A stretch of 64,000 nucleotides of DNA, from the NCBI GenBank assembly GCA_019186825.1, contig JABARP010000004.1:31109-95108 (forward strand). Reading direction: 5' to 3'. The stretch comes from Pyrinomonadaceae bacterium (GTDB lineage: Bacteria > Acidobacteriota > Blastocatellia > Pyrinomonadales > Pyrinomonadaceae). Below the pieces are notes generated by a model. It was not told where the DNA came from, did not search any database, and worked only from the letters and a program-made list of their open reading frames with translations. Made by a program: the position numbers and the translations under genes. Numbering within the stretch: position 1 is the first letter of the stretch; every line of letters starts with the position of its first letter. Below, in pieces: positions 8,658-18,336 of the stretch.

Positions 8658-10461
8658 ATTGCCGGAGCTGAAGCTTATAGAGAATAAAATCACCAACCCG
8701 CTCGCCTTCGTCGCGCGAATACCAACGATCGACGTTCGTCCAATCCGGCTCCTCATCGGCTCGGACGATGGCTAGATCAACGGGTCGATTGCCTGCCGTT
8801 CTGGGGTCAAAATGAACGAGATAGTCGGCATAAAGTTCGGCTTCGTGATCGAGTTCGGCGTAGGTGAGCGGCTTATAATCCGCACTCAAACGGTCCGTGT
8901 GCCGTCCCCAGCCAAAAAGAGCGATCACTGAAACAAAGTCCCGACCGGACTTCATCGAGGCAGCAAGCTCTTCCGGATCGACGCCCGTGTAATACATATA
9001 TTGGTAATAGCGTTCCTTGTTCTCCTGCCAAGAAACGCCCGCAAAGACGTGCTGATGCCTTGCCCAGAGCACGCCCTGCGGTGCGATCGTCGGAAGGTCG
9101 TCGCCGACCGCAATGTCGAAAGGCAGGATGACCTTTGAATGTGCATCCGCATCGCCGCTCGCGATCTCGGTCAGGCGGCGGCCAACGGGATATGCTTGAT
9201 CGCGCAGAACGTTCACGTCGTCGAGCACTCGGACCGTGTAAAAACACTCGACAAATCCCCAACCCACGGCGATGAGTGAAACGGTCGCAAAAGCCGCCGT
9301 AATGGCCTTTGCGCGTTCGATACGGTCGGCGCGAACGAGTAGTCCGAGCGTGAGTATGAATGCGAGACCTGCAACGTAATTACCGATAAAGACCTGATAG
9401 TGTATCGGCTGCAAAGATTTGCCTGTGATGACCTGCTGATTGAAAACGACGAAAACGCTCAACGCAAGAGACAGCACGAAGAGCACACGCATGTCCCGCG
9501 GATCGAAGACCTTTACAAGCAAGCCGATGATCATGGCGATCACGACAAATCCGGCGACGTACTCGGGCGGACGCGAGAGGTCGGGTGCATGCGTTGCCGA
9601 AAGCAGTTGGACCTCGTCCATTGTCGTCGAGCGATGCGAGAGCAGAATTGCGTATGGTATCAACGCAAGTCCGCAGCCGACGGCGGCCGCGCTTACCGGA
9701 AGCCAGACCTTCCTAAAGACATCCGGCAGGAAAAAGACAAATAGCAAACCGAAGCAGCCTGCCCACGCGATGGTCGTTGTCCAAACGTAAAAGTACGAAA
9801 AAACGCAGTACGAAAATGCCGCGATCGCGACAAATACGGCGGGCCAGGCGGCCGCACTCTTCCTTTCCTCGTTCGACACGAGTTTGTACACGAGGCCGAC
9901 GAAAAGGAAGAATGCCGGGAACGCCAACGCAGGTATGTACCGCCTGAATCCCGGGAAATACGGATACGAAAACCCGTTAAAGAACACCTCGCTCATCGCG
10001 CCTTCGCCGGCGAAAACCGCACCGCCGACGAGCGTAACGAGGCTTGCTGCCATCGCGAACCAATCATTCGGGACGATCATTCGTGCGATCCAAAAGACGG
10101 CGAATGCAGCGAGGAATGCCGCAACGGCTCCTGCGATCGTGAGCGCCCACGGCGTACCGATGCCCAAAAGGCGAGCGGGTAGAGCGATCGTGTAAGGAGC
10201 AGCGAATTGGATCGAGAAAAGCGATTCAGGCTGCGGATGATCCGGTGAATCATCACGCCCGGTGTACGGATCATTCTTTCGCGGGCGGCCATCGATCAAG
10301 GCGTGGACGTACGATGCGTATGCGACCTCGTCGATGTCGTTGTAAGCGTAGTGTCCGTTGTATTCGCCGCCGCGCAAGTAGATCAGGTTCAACTGCGGAT
10401 ACAGCGAAAAAAGGGCAAGGAAAAGCCCCGCGATAACACCAAAACGCCAACGAATCTTCAT
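8656..10461 (-). CDS. Polytopic membrane protein, possible GT-C-type glycosyltransferase
   Basis: This 601-residue protein has an N-terminal membrane span (about 8-24), a hydrophilic loop with an acidic N-D-I-D-E motif at about 41-45, then about ten more spans up to about residue 425, and a soluble C-terminal domain. That arrangement, with the acidic pair in the first extracytoplasmic loop, is how GT-C glycosyltransferases are built, but I see no specific family signature. The fold assignment is inference. The gene at 29166 has a similar plan. It is a single gene, converging on the small gene at 8345. Confidence 0.7.
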   Translation of the reverse strand: MKIRWRFGVIAGLFLALFSLYPQLNLIYLRGGEYNGHYAYNDIDEVAYASYVHALIDGRPRKNDPYTGRDDSPDHPQPESLFSIQFAAPYTIALPARLLGIGTPWALTIAGAVAAFLAAFAVFWIARMIVPNDWFAMAASLVTLVGGAVFAGEGAMSEVFFNGFSYPYFPGFRRYIPALAFPAFFLFVGLVYKLVSNEERKSAAAWPAVFVAIAAFSYCVFSYFYVWTTTIAWAGCFGLLFVFFLPDVFRKVWLPVSAAAVGCGLALIPYAILLSHRSTTMDEVQLLSATHAPDLSRPPEYVAGFVVIAMIIGLLVKVFDPRDMRVLFVLSLALSVFVVFNQQVITGKSLQPIHYQVFIGNYVAGLAFILTLGLLVRADRIERAKAITAAFATVSLIAVGWGFVECFYTVRVLDDVNVLRDQAYPVGRRLTEIASGDADAHSKVILPFDIAVGDDLPTIAPQGVLWARHQHVFAGVSWQENKERYYQYMYYTGVDPEELAASMKSGRDFVSVIALFGWGRHTDRLSADYKPLTYAELDHEAELYADYLVHFDPRTAGNRPVDLAIVRADEEPDWTNVDRWYSRDEGERVGDFILYKLQLRQ

Positions 10462-10708
10462 ACACGCAAAGTATCAAAGCTTAGCACGCAGTCGCAAAAT
10501 TCGAAAATTTTTTGAGAGCCGTTCTGTCACAACCTTCCGCTCTGCGGTGTTTCCCTTCACGAGACCGTTAAGGAATTTTTCGCCCGGACTCGCTCGGGCA
10601 CACATACAGAGAGAAAAGGCCGGCAGAACTCTTTTTCATAACCTTCTTATTTCGAGAGATGCCTGCCATTTGAGAAGACGCCAAATACGACGGTCTCCAT
10701 TAATAAAT

Positions 10709-13183
10709 ATGAAGGCATTAATCCTGATCCTGCTGTTTCTCATTCCACTAAGTTCGTTGATATCGGCCCAAGGCACGGCGGACGGGCCTGTCGAGGTATC
10801 GAAAAACATACCGCCAAAAAAGGACGGTAAACACCGCGATCCTTCGCCCAAAACCGCTCCGGTGAATATCCCGCTCGTCGAGGCAAAGCCCGTGATCGAC
10901 GGCGTTCTCAATGACGAGGTTTGGCGATCGGCAGCCCGATTCTCGGACTTTGTGCAAACGCAGCCGGGCGACAATATTGCACCGAGCAGTCCGGTCGAGG
11001 CGATGATGGCGTACGACAAAACGACGCTCTACATCGCATTTCGCGTAACGCAGGACAAGGACAAAATACGCGCGACCGTCTCACGCCGCGACGAGATCTT
11101 TCAAGACGATTATGTCGGCCTCTTTCTCGATACATTCAACGACAAGCAGCGTGCATACGCTCTCTTTTTCAATCCGTTCGGGATACAGGCCGATGGCACA
11201 TATGCTGAGGCCGGCGGTGAAGATTACAGCGTGGACATCGTCATGCAGTCTAAAGGCGTGCTTACCGACAACGGCTACACCGTGGAGATCGCGATTCCGT
11301 TCCAGTCGCTTCGATATGCGATCGGCAAAGGAAAGAATTGGGGCCTGCAACTTTACAGGCGCGCAAAGTGGAACAATAATGAACTCGATTCATGGATGCC
11401 CGATGACCGTAGCGTTTCGGGAAATTTGAGCAAGGCCGGGCACATCACCGGCATCGAGGACATTTCCGAAAAGCGTACGCTTGAGATCAGCCCGACCATT
11501 ACCTTGAGCCAGTCAGGACGCCGCTCGCGCTACTCCTTCAACAACGATCCCGCGGGACGCTACGTCAATGACGGCGTTAAGGCAGACATCGGCTTTACCG
11601 CAAAATTCGGCATCACACCGAACACGACCTTGGATTTTGCATACAATCCGGATTTCGCACAGGTCGAAGCCGACGCTCCCGTAACATCAGCAAATCAGAG
11701 GTTTCCGATCTTTTATCCCGAGAAGCGTCCTTTCTTCCTTGAACGCATCGATATGTTCCAAAGCCCGATGGACCTCGTCAATACCCGCAGCATCGTCGAT
11801 CCCGACATTGCCGCGAAACTCACGGGCAAGACCGGCAAGAACACGTTCGGCCTGATCTATGCGAGCGACAAGGCGCCGGGCAATTTCTCGAAGGACGAAC
11901 GCGAATCCTACAAGATATGCTCGGCGCTTCACGCCGGCGATCCGACGCGCTACTGCCCGGCGGGAAGGCTGATCGACCGGAACGCCGACATCGGTGTCGT
12001 GCGTTACAAGCGCGATATCGGCCGCGAGAGCAACTTCGGCCTATTCGGGACGACGTACAACTTCGTCGATCGCCACAATCATACAGGCGGCTTTGACGGC
12101 AGATTGAGATTCGATAAAAAGACCGTTTTCGAATTCCAGGCGATCGGCACGCACACGCGGGGTTTCTTCTACGACCCGAAGACCGACCGCGTTGACTATC
12201 GCACCGGGAATGGCGTCGGTTACAGCGGTTGGATTGAGCGGGCAGGGCGGAACTTCTATATGAATTTTGTCGTTCAAGGGCGTTCATCCGATTACCGCGC
12301 GGATGTCGGCTATACGAACCGGACTGACACGAATGGTGCGGGCCTTTTTATGCGGTATAGGACCGATCCAAAGCCGAAGGCAACGATCGTAAGTAAGCAG
12401 ATCGCGTTTGCTTCGAACGTCGACTTTGACTGGAAGGGACGCACTCAGCGTCGAATGAGCGAGATCCGAGCTTCTGTAAATCTGCAGAAGAATTCGAACA
12501 TAACGCTTGCGCTCCAGCAGGGTTATGAGCGGGTTTTCGAACACGAGTTCGGCCCGATGAGAACTCCGACGCGGCTAGGTGCATTCTTTGGGCCAAGCAG
12601 CGAACGGTCGGCACCAATGAAGGCGATCCAGATACGCGCCTCCTCAACGCCGATCAAACAGCTCTCGTTCAATCTCCTATTCGACAATACGTGGGGCACG
12701 ATGGACTATGACTTCGGCGCAGGCGACTTTCCGCGAGCAAGCATCGCCGCACAGCTCCTCGGACAGAACGCGCCGCTCTATCCGGGGCCCGGAACCGCCC
12801 TCACGATCAGCGCATTCGTGCAGTATCGGCCAACAACTGCCCTTCGGACGGATTTCTCGTTCGATAAGAGCCGTTTGAGACGCTACGATACGGGACTTGT
12901 CGCTTTTGATGACAATATCTTCAGCTCACGGACGACGTATCAGTTTACACGGGATATCTGGGTACGCGCACGGCTCGACTATTCTACGCTTGCGAAGCGC
13001 TTCAGGCCCCAGATCGTCATGGGCTGGACGCCAAAACCCGGCACTGCCCTATATGTCGGCTACAGCGACGACCTGAGCTATAACGGACGAAACCCTTACA
13101 CAAGGCAACTCGAGCCCGGTTTCCACGGCAACGGCCGCACGTTCTTCATAAAGGCCTCGTACCTTTTCAAGAGAAGCTTTTAG
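10709..13183 (+). CDS. DUF5916 outer-membrane protein with CBM9-like N-terminal domain
   Basis: The start is set at the ATG at 10709 because a signal peptide begins there (MKALILILLFLIPLSSLISA, cleaved near residue 20). The ATG at 10547 would add 54 residues without a signal. The 824-residue product has a CBM9-like beta-sandwich at about 50-240, opening with an 'IDGVLNDEVW' motif and containing 'YIAFRVTQDKDKIRA' and 'DDYVGLFLDT' blocks. A long aromatic, beta-strand-rich region follows to the end and finishes at Phe, as in outer-membrane barrels. DUF5916 proteins are common in Acidobacteria and Bacteroidota; their substrate is unknown. A terminator follows at 13271. Confidence 0.85.
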   Translation: MKALILILLFLIPLSSLISAQGTADGPVEVSKNIPPKKDGKHRDPSPKTAPVNIPLVEAKPVIDGVLNDEVWRSAARFSDFVQTQPGDNIAPSSPVEAMMAYDKTTLYIAFRVTQDKDKIRATVSRRDEIFQDDYVGLFLDTFNDKQRAYALFFNPFGIQADGTYAEAGGEDYSVDIVMQSKGVLTDNGYTVEIAIPFQSLRYAIGKGKNWGLQLYRRAKWNNNELDSWMPDDRSVSGNLSKAGHITGIEDISEKRTLEISPTITLSQSGRRSRYSFNNDPAGRYVNDGVKADIGFTAKFGITPNTTLDFAYNPDFAQVEADAPVTSANQRFPIFYPEKRPFFLERIDMFQSPMDLVNTRSIVDPDIAAKLTGKTGKNTFGLIYASDKAPGNFSKDERESYKICSALHAGDPTRYCPAGRLIDRNADIGVVRYKRDIGRESNFGLFGTTYNFVDRHNHTGGFDGRLRFDKKTVFEFQAIGTHTRGFFYDPKTDRVDYRTGNGVGYSGWIERAGRNFYMNFVVQGRSSDYRADVGYTNRTDTNGAGLFMRYRTDPKPKATIVSKQIAFASNVDFDWKGRTQRRMSEIRASVNLQKNSNITLALQQGYERVFEHEFGPMRTPTRLGAFFGPSSERSAPMKAIQIRASSTPIKQLSFNLLFDNTWGTMDYDFGAGDFPRASIAAQLLGQNAPLYPGPGTALTISAFVQYRPTTALRTDFSFDKSRLRRYDTGLVAFDDNIFSSRTTYQFTRDIWVRARLDYSTLAKRFRPQIVMGWTPKPGTALYVGYSDDLSYNGRNPYTRQLEPGFHGNGRTFFIKASYLFKRSF

Positions 13184-13270
13184 TGTTCCCGGAAGTCGGA
13201 TCGAACAACCGCGACGGTCAAAACTAATTATTGATTAATAATTAGATAGTTAGTAATTAGATGGATGCAG

Positions 13271-13299
13271 AACGGCGGCAGGGCTGCCGTTTTCTTTTT
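13271..13299 (+). terminator. Intrinsic terminator after the DUF5916 gene
   Basis: AACGGC pairs with GCCGTT around a short GC-rich loop that can extend the stem, followed by TTTTCTTTTT. Confidence 0.72.
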
Positions 13300-13347
13300 C
13301 AGTGATCGAGCGGCGAGGCGACGTTGTGCGCTACTATTGAACTCAGT

Positions 13348-13797
13348 ATGGCATCTCTGAAAGACACGATAGTTTCTGACCTGACCGCGGCGATGAAAGC
13401 GAAGGAGACGGAGCGCGTTGGCGTTCTGCGGATGGTGAAGGCCGCGTTGATGAACCGCTTTATCGAGAAGGGCGGTGAATTGACCGACGAAGAGGCGGCA
13501 AAGACGCTGCAATCGCTTGTAAAGCAGCGGCGGGATTCGATCGAGCAATACGAAAAGGCCGGGCGTACCGAGCTTGCTGCAAAAGAGGCGGCGGAGATTG
13601 CAGTGATCGAGGTCTATCTGCCGAAAGCCGCCACGCCGGAAGAGATCAATGCCGCGGTCGATAAAGCGGTCGCGGAAACAGGTGCGTCGTCGATGAAAGA
13701 AATGGGTGCCGTGATGAAGGCCGCGTTGGCGAGTCTTGCGGGCAAATCCGCTGACGGCAAAATGGTCAGCGAGGCAGTAAAGGCAAAACTCTCCTAA
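13348..13797 (+). CDS. yqeY: GatB/YqeY domain protein
   Basis: A 149-residue helical protein matching the stand-alone YqeY family. It has 'LKDTIVSDLTAAMKAKE' at the N-terminus, the 'LVKQRRDSIEQYEKAGR' helix near 62, and the YLP motif followed by a helical C-terminal tail domain like that of GatB. I chose the ATG at 13348, where family homology begins, rather than the frame's earlier start at 13324. The family is related to the tRNA-binding tail of amidotransferase subunit GatB, but its precise role is unknown. Its stop overlaps that of the convergent flavin reductase gene by 3 bases. Confidence 0.93.
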   Translation: MASLKDTIVSDLTAAMKAKETERVGVLRMVKAALMNRFIEKGGELTDEEAAKTLQSLVKQRRDSIEQYEKAGRTELAAKEAAEIAVIEVYLPKAATPEEINAAVDKAVAETGASSMKEMGAVMKAALASLAGKSADGKMVSEAVKAKLS

Positions 13798-14294
13798 TCC
13801 CCGAGATCGATCAGCCTATAATCTCCACGAAAGTAGATCAGCGGTTTTGCGTCGTTGACGGTCGAACTTTTGACCTCGGCGACGAGAATGCTGTGGTCGC
13901 CGCCATCGTAATTCTGTACGAGCGAGCATTCGAGCGTTACGAGAGCTCCCGTGATCACGGGAAGTCCGCTTTCCGTCTCCTGCAAAGGCATCCCTGCGAA
14001 CTTATCCAATAGAGGTTCAGCGAATTGCTCGGAAACGTGCCGCTGATGCTCGCCGAGAATGTGTACGACGAATGCACGGCGTTCGATGAACGCGTAGTGG
14101 CTACCCGTCATCTTGTTGATGCAGGCGAGGACGAGCGGCGGTTCGACGGAAAGCGAGCAAAACGCGCTGACAGTGATCCCGTGAGGCGCGCCCGCGGCAT
14201 CACGCGTCGTGATGACCGTAACGCCGCTTGCAAAATGGCTCATTGCCCGACGAAATTCCTCGTTAGAGATCATTCTTTTCGTGCCGACGTGCAT
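13794..14294 (-). CDS. Flavin reductase domain protein (FMN-binding split barrel)
   Basis: A 166-residue protein of the flavin-reductase-like family. It has 'MSHFASGVTVIT' near residue 18 and 'GITVSAFCSLSVEPPLVLACI' at about 38-60, which form the FMN-binding core, and a C-terminal YFRG-DYR motif. Such proteins reduce FMN or FAD with NAD(P)H for partner monooxygenases, or serve as flavin-dependent oxidases. The ATG follows the dnaJ stop codon directly, so it is probably co-translated with the chaperone operon. An alternative ATG lies seven codons further in. No partner monooxygenase is present nearby. Confidence 0.9.
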   Translation of the reverse strand: MHVGTKRMISNEEFRRAMSHFASGVTVITTRDAAGAPHGITVSAFCSLSVEPPLVLACINKMTGSHYAFIERRAFVVHILGEHQRHVSEQFAEPLLDKFAGMPLQETESGLPVITGALVTLECSLVQNYDGGDHSILVAEVKSSTVNDAKPLIYFRGDYRLIDLGD

Positions 14295-15395
14295 CTAGCC
14301 AAAGATATTTCGAACCTTCTGAACAAAGGACGGATCAGAGAAATCTTTGGTTTCGACCTCGGCGAGCTGTTCGAGGACCTTACGCTGTTCTTTTGAGAGC
14401 GTCTTCGGCGTTATGACCGTAACCGCGACGAAAAGATCGCCCTTGCCGCGGCCGCCAAGATTCGGCATTCCCTGCCCTTTGACGCGAAAGACCGTGCCCG
14501 TCTGCGTGCCCGGAGGGATCTTAAGCGTTTCTTCGCCATCAAGCGTGCCGACCGAAATTTCCGCTCCGAGCGCAGCCTGTGCGAATGTGATCGGCTCGGC
14601 GGAATAAAGATTCTCCGCCTGACGCTCAAAACGCGGGTGTTCTTTTACGTGCAGAACGACGTATAGATCGCCCGACGGCCCACCGCCGACGCCGGCCTCG
14701 CCCTCGCCCGAAACACGCAGACGCGAACCCGTCTCGACGCCTGCCGGTATCTTGATCTCGATCTTCTTCTCTTTTTCGACGCGGCCGGCCCCACGGCATT
14801 TCGTGCAAGGCGTCTTGATGATCTTCCCCTGGCCGCGGCACGTCGAACACGTCCGCATCACGCTGAAGAATCCCTGGCTGTAACGCGTCTGTCCCGCACC
14901 GCTGCAGGTTGCGCAGGTTTCGGCGGTGGTTCCCTTTTCGGCACCCGAGCCGGAACATTCAACGCACGTCTCAAGACGTGGGATCCGAAGCGATTCGTCC
15001 TTGCCGGCGGCGGCTTCTTCGAGCGTGATCTCAAGGTCGTAGCGAAGGTCCGAGCCGCGTTGAACGGTCGTGCGGCGAGTGCTACGGCCGCCTCCGCCGA
15101 ACATATCGCCGAAGCCGAACATCTCGAAGATGTCGTCAAAATTCGAGAATCCTGCTGCACCTGCGCCAGCACCGACGCCCTGGTGCCCAAAACGGTCGTA
15201 TGCCGCACGCTTTTGCGAATCGCTCAATACGGAATATGCTTCGGCAGCCTCTTTGAATTTATCTTCAGCCGTCGGATCGTCCGGATTCTTGTCTGGGTGG
15301 TACTGCAGCGCAAGGGCACGGTATGCCCGCTTGATCTCACCGTCTGTCGCGGTCCGCGTTACGCTCAATACCTCGTAATAATCTCTCTTCGTCAT
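14295..15395 (-). CDS. dnaJ: Chaperone protein DnaJ
   Basis: A complete type I DnaJ of 366 residues. The J-domain (1-70) has the HPD motif at about 33-35. A Gly/Phe-rich linker (about 72-105) follows, then four zinc-binding C-x-x-C-x-G-x-G repeats ([32 protein letters not shown]) between about 135 and 205, and the C-terminal substrate-binding beta domains. It stimulates the ATPase of DnaK and delivers unfolded clients. It is fourth in hrcA-grpE-dnaK-dnaJ and is separated from dnaK by 140 bases that hold a terminator-like hairpin, so its level may be lower than that of DnaK. Confidence 0.98.
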   Translation of the reverse strand: MTKRDYYEVLSVTRTATDGEIKRAYRALALQYHPDKNPDDPTAEDKFKEAAEAYSVLSDSQKRAAYDRFGHQGVGAGAGAAGFSNFDDIFEMFGFGDMFGGGGRSTRRTTVQRGSDLRYDLEITLEEAAAGKDESLRIPRLETCVECSGSGAEKGTTAETCATCSGAGQTRYSQGFFSVMRTCSTCRGQGKIIKTPCTKCRGAGRVEKEKKIEIKIPAGVETGSRLRVSGEGEAGVGGGPSGDLYVVLHVKEHPRFERQAENLYSAEPITFAQAALGAEISVGTLDGEETLKIPPGTQTGTVFRVKGQGMPNLGGRGKGDLFVAVTVITPKTLSKEQRKVLEQLAEVETKDFSDPSFVQKVRNIFG

Positions 15396-15454
15396 CGTGA
15401 TCCAGCTTCGCCCGATCGGGACACTCTAAAAGTGTGCACCCGAGAGGCCGAATT

Positions 15455-15494
15455 TAAAAAGGCGCCAGACAACTTTGATCGTTGAGCTGACGCC
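15455..15494 (-). terminator. Terminator-like hairpin between dnaK and dnaJ
   Basis: On the minus strand an imperfect stem (GGCGtCAGctCAAC against GTTGtCTGgCGCC, 7-base loop) is followed by TTTTTAAATT. It starts about 40 bases past the dnaK stop. It probably acts as a partial terminator inside the operon. Confidence 0.65.
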
Positions 15495-15535
15495 AAATTA
15501 CTATTTTGCTTTATCAGCAGGACTTTCTCAAGTCT

Positions 15536-17341
15536 TTACGCCATCGCGAGCATCGCCGCGGTAATGCGGTTCGCAGCACCTTCGACGGCCGCAAGGTTGT
15601 CCCTGATCTCGTCCATGCTCTCGGAATTAAGCCTTTCGTCGGCCTCCTTGAGGATCTGATTGATCGCCTGCTGATCCTCCGTCGGAAGGCCTTTGCCGAC
15701 CTCTGCTAGGGCTCTGCGGGCGTTGCGGATGAGCGAGTCAAGGCGGTTGCGTTCGACGATAAGTTCCTTCGACGCTTTATCCTTCTCGACAGAGGTTTCT
15801 GCCTCGATGATAAGACGCTCGATCTCGTCCGGCGAAAGTCCTGATGCGGGCGTGATCTGCATCGCCTGCTCGAGGCCGGTCATCTTGTCACGTGCCGAAA
15901 CGTTTACGAGGCCGTTCGCGTCGATCTCAAAAGTAACATCGACCTGCGGGACGCCACGCGGTGCCGGCGGGATGCCGACAAGTTCGAATTTGCCCAGGCT
16001 GCGATTCGCGCTCGCGATCTCACGCTCACCCTGCAGAATGTGGATCTCAACAGATGGCTGGTTATCGACGACTGTCGTGAACGTCATCGTGCTCTGAAGC
16101 GGGATCGTCTGATTGCGGTTGATTATCTTCGCAAAGAGCCCGCCGCGTGTTTCGACACCGAGGCTAAGCGGAAGAACGTCAAGCAGCACGATGTCCTTAA
16201 CATCCCCCGTAAGAACGCCGCCTTGAATTGCGGCACCCATCGCAACAACTTCGTCCGGATTGATCTCGGCAGACGGTTCTTTGCCGAAAACTTCCGTGAC
16301 GGTCCGCGCGATGATCGGCGAACGGGTCTGTCCGCCGACAAGGATGACCTTGTCGATGTCGCTTTCTTTGAGTTTTGCGTCCCAAAGAGCTTTCTGGCAT
16401 GGCTCAACAGACGATTCAACGAGATCCCGTACGAGTTCCTCGAATTTTTCGCGTTTCAGGACAGCGTTGATATGTTTCGGGCCGGTTGCGTCCGCCGCGA
16501 TGAACGGCAAACTGATGGTCGTCTCCATTACCGAAGAGAGTTCGCATTTCGCACGCTCGGCCGCTTCCTTCAAACGCTGTAGAGCGAGCCGGTCGTTGCG
16601 AAGGTCGACATTGTTCTCTGCCTTAAATCCTTCGATAAGCCAATCGATGATCCGCTCGTCGAAATCCTCACCGCCGAGGAAAGTGTTGCCGCTCGTCGCC
16701 AGCACGTCAAAAACGCCGTCCTGGATCTCCATGATCGAAACGTCGAACGTGCCGCCGCCAAGGTCGTAAACGACGATCTTTTCATGCTTTGCCTTACCAA
16801 ATCCGTACGCAAGTGCTGCGGCCGTCGGCTCGTTAATGATCCTTTCGACCTCAAGGCCTGCGATCTTACCGGCATCGCGTGTAGCCTGCCTCTGCATGTC
16901 GTCAAAATATGCGGGCACGGTGATGATCGCTTCTGTAACCTTGTCGCCGAGGAACTCTTCGGCCGAGAGCTTCAAGCGTTGGAGAATGATCGCGGAGATC
17001 TCCGGAGGGCTGTAGATACGGTCAAGAACACGAATGTGCGCGTCGCCGTTCGGAGCCTTTACGATCTCGAACGGAACGCTCGAACGCATCTTCTCAACTT
17101 CAGGCGCGTCGAACTTTCGGCCAATGAGGCGCTTGATCGCAAAAAGCGTATTCGCCGCGTTGGTCACGGCCTGGCGCTTCGCGATCTGGCCGACAAGGCG
17201 TTCATCCTTGTCCGTAAAACCGACTACGGACGGCGTCGTGCGGCCGCCCTCTTTGTTCGAGATGATCTGTACGGCGCCGCCTTCCAGAACGGAAACGCAG
17301 CAGTTTGTCGTACCAAGATCGATGCCTATTACTTTACCCAT
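15536..17341 (-). CDS. dnaK: Chaperone protein DnaK (Hsp70)
   Basis: A 601-residue Hsp70. The nucleotide-binding domain (1-about 370) shows the phosphate-1 motif GIDLGTTN at 5-12, the '[14 protein letters not shown]' phosphate-2 signature near 190, and the '[11 protein letters not shown]' signature near 325. The substrate-binding domain follows, and then the helical lid. It is shorter than E. coli DnaK (638 residues) because the flexible acidic tail is missing; the protein ends in ...ITAAMLAMA. The role is ATP-driven folding with DnaJ and GrpE. It starts 18 bases after grpE in the heat-shock operon. Confidence 0.98.
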   Translation of the reverse strand: MGKVIGIDLGTTNCCVSVLEGGAVQIISNKEGGRTTPSVVGFTDKDERLVGQIAKRQAVTNAANTLFAIKRLIGRKFDAPEVEKMRSSVPFEIVKAPNGDAHIRVLDRIYSPPEISAIILQRLKLSAEEFLGDKVTEAIITVPAYFDDMQRQATRDAGKIAGLEVERIINEPTAAALAYGFGKAKHEKIVVYDLGGGTFDVSIMEIQDGVFDVLATSGNTFLGGEDFDERIIDWLIEGFKAENNVDLRNDRLALQRLKEAAERAKCELSSVMETTISLPFIAADATGPKHINAVLKREKFEELVRDLVESSVEPCQKALWDAKLKESDIDKVILVGGQTRSPIIARTVTEVFGKEPSAEINPDEVVAMGAAIQGGVLTGDVKDIVLLDVLPLSLGVETRGGLFAKIINRNQTIPLQSTMTFTTVVDNQPSVEIHILQGEREIASANRSLGKFELVGIPPAPRGVPQVDVTFEIDANGLVNVSARDKMTGLEQAMQITPASGLSPDEIERLIIEAETSVEKDKASKELIVERNRLDSLIRNARRALAEVGKGLPTEDQQAINQILKEADERLNSESMDEIRDNLAAVEGAANRITAAMLAMA

Positions 17342-17359
17342 ATTTTTCTATTTCCCCAT

Positions 17360-18277
17360 TCAAGATCTTTCGATCAGGTCGGATCCGAGGTCCTCGGGAG
17401 CTTCCGATTCGCCGGCATCCTCGGCAGACGGTTCTGCCGGTCGTTCAACCTCATTCACAGGCTTCGACGGCTTATTTGCCGTAACAACCTTGACCATCGA
17501 GTGGCGAATGACCTTGTTGCCGATCTTGTAGCCGCGAAGCATCTCCTCGACGACGGTCCCCGTCTTCTTACTCGCGTCCTCGACGACCGCGACCGCTTCG
17601 TGCAAATGCGGATCGAATTCCGAGCCGACGGCCCTGATCGGTTCAACGCCCATGCCCGCGAAAACCTCGTTCACCTGCTGGTTGACAAGAACGATGCCCT
17701 GAAAGAAGTGCGTGAACGCCGGGTCGTGCTCCTCGGCGTGCGCCGGAACGGAATCGATCGCCCGATTCAAATTATCGAGAACGGGCAGCATCTGCGTTGC
17801 GAGATTCGCTATCTGATCGATGAACGAGCCGCGACGTTCGCGGTCCACGCGATACTTGAAATTCTCAAAATCCTTTAGCTGCTGATCTTTTTTATCGACG
17901 AGGTCAGAGCGTTCGGCACGCATCTCCGCGATCTTCAGCTTCAGCGCGGCGACCTCGTTCTCCAGCTCGGCCTGCTTGCCCTTAGAGACAGGAGCTTCCT
18001 GCACGGGGCTTGCAGCCTTAGCCTGTACGGATTCGACCGTTCGCGCCGGAGCGGGATCCGGTTCGCCATTGCGCTCGATCGCAACGTCGTTCTCAATGAA
18101 CAACTGGGCGCTCGAATCGAGATCAAGCTCTGCGATCTCGATCGAGAGATCGGCCGTGATCTGCAGATCGCGTTCCTTCTCCTCGAGTTCGCGGAAAAAG
18201 TCGTCGATAGACGTACCGTTCTCTTCGATATCGTCCTCGAGATCCTCCGGCTGGGGAATGTTTTCCTGGGCGCTCAT
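17360..18277 (-). CDS. grpE: Nucleotide exchange factor GrpE
   Basis: A 305-residue GrpE. The family domain occupies about residues 110-265: a long coiled-coil helix ('LKDFENFKYRVDRER' at about 132-146) and a beta-domain with 'GVEPIRAVGSEFDPHLHEAV' near 222-241 and 'GYKIGNKVIRHSMVKV' near 257. It exchanges ADP for ATP on DnaK. The roughly 110-residue acidic N-terminal extension and the Pro/Glu-rich C-terminal tail make it much longer than the usual ~200 residues; I see no motif in these tails. It lies between hrcA and dnaK. Confidence 0.96.
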   Translation of the reverse strand: MSAQENIPQPEDLEDDIEENGTSIDDFFRELEEKERDLQITADLSIEIAELDLDSSAQLFIENDVAIERNGEPDPAPARTVESVQAKAASPVQEAPVSKGKQAELENEVAALKLKIAEMRAERSDLVDKKDQQLKDFENFKYRVDRERRGSFIDQIANLATQMLPVLDNLNRAIDSVPAHAEEHDPAFTHFFQGIVLVNQQVNEVFAGMGVEPIRAVGSEFDPHLHEAVAVVEDASKKTGTVVEEMLRGYKIGNKVIRHSMVKVVTANKPSKPVNEVERPAEPSAEDAGESEAPEDLGSDLIERS

Positions 18278-18336
18278 TTAAAAGAAATGGACTGCTAAAG
18301 TTACTGCGGAGGCCGTTGAAGGCCAAACTTCGGGGT

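Noticed and set aside
16784..17878. Long open frames opposite dnaK and grpE
   Set aside because: They lie antisense to strongly conserved genes and have Arg/His/Asp-rich composition typical of shadow frames in GC-rich DNA.
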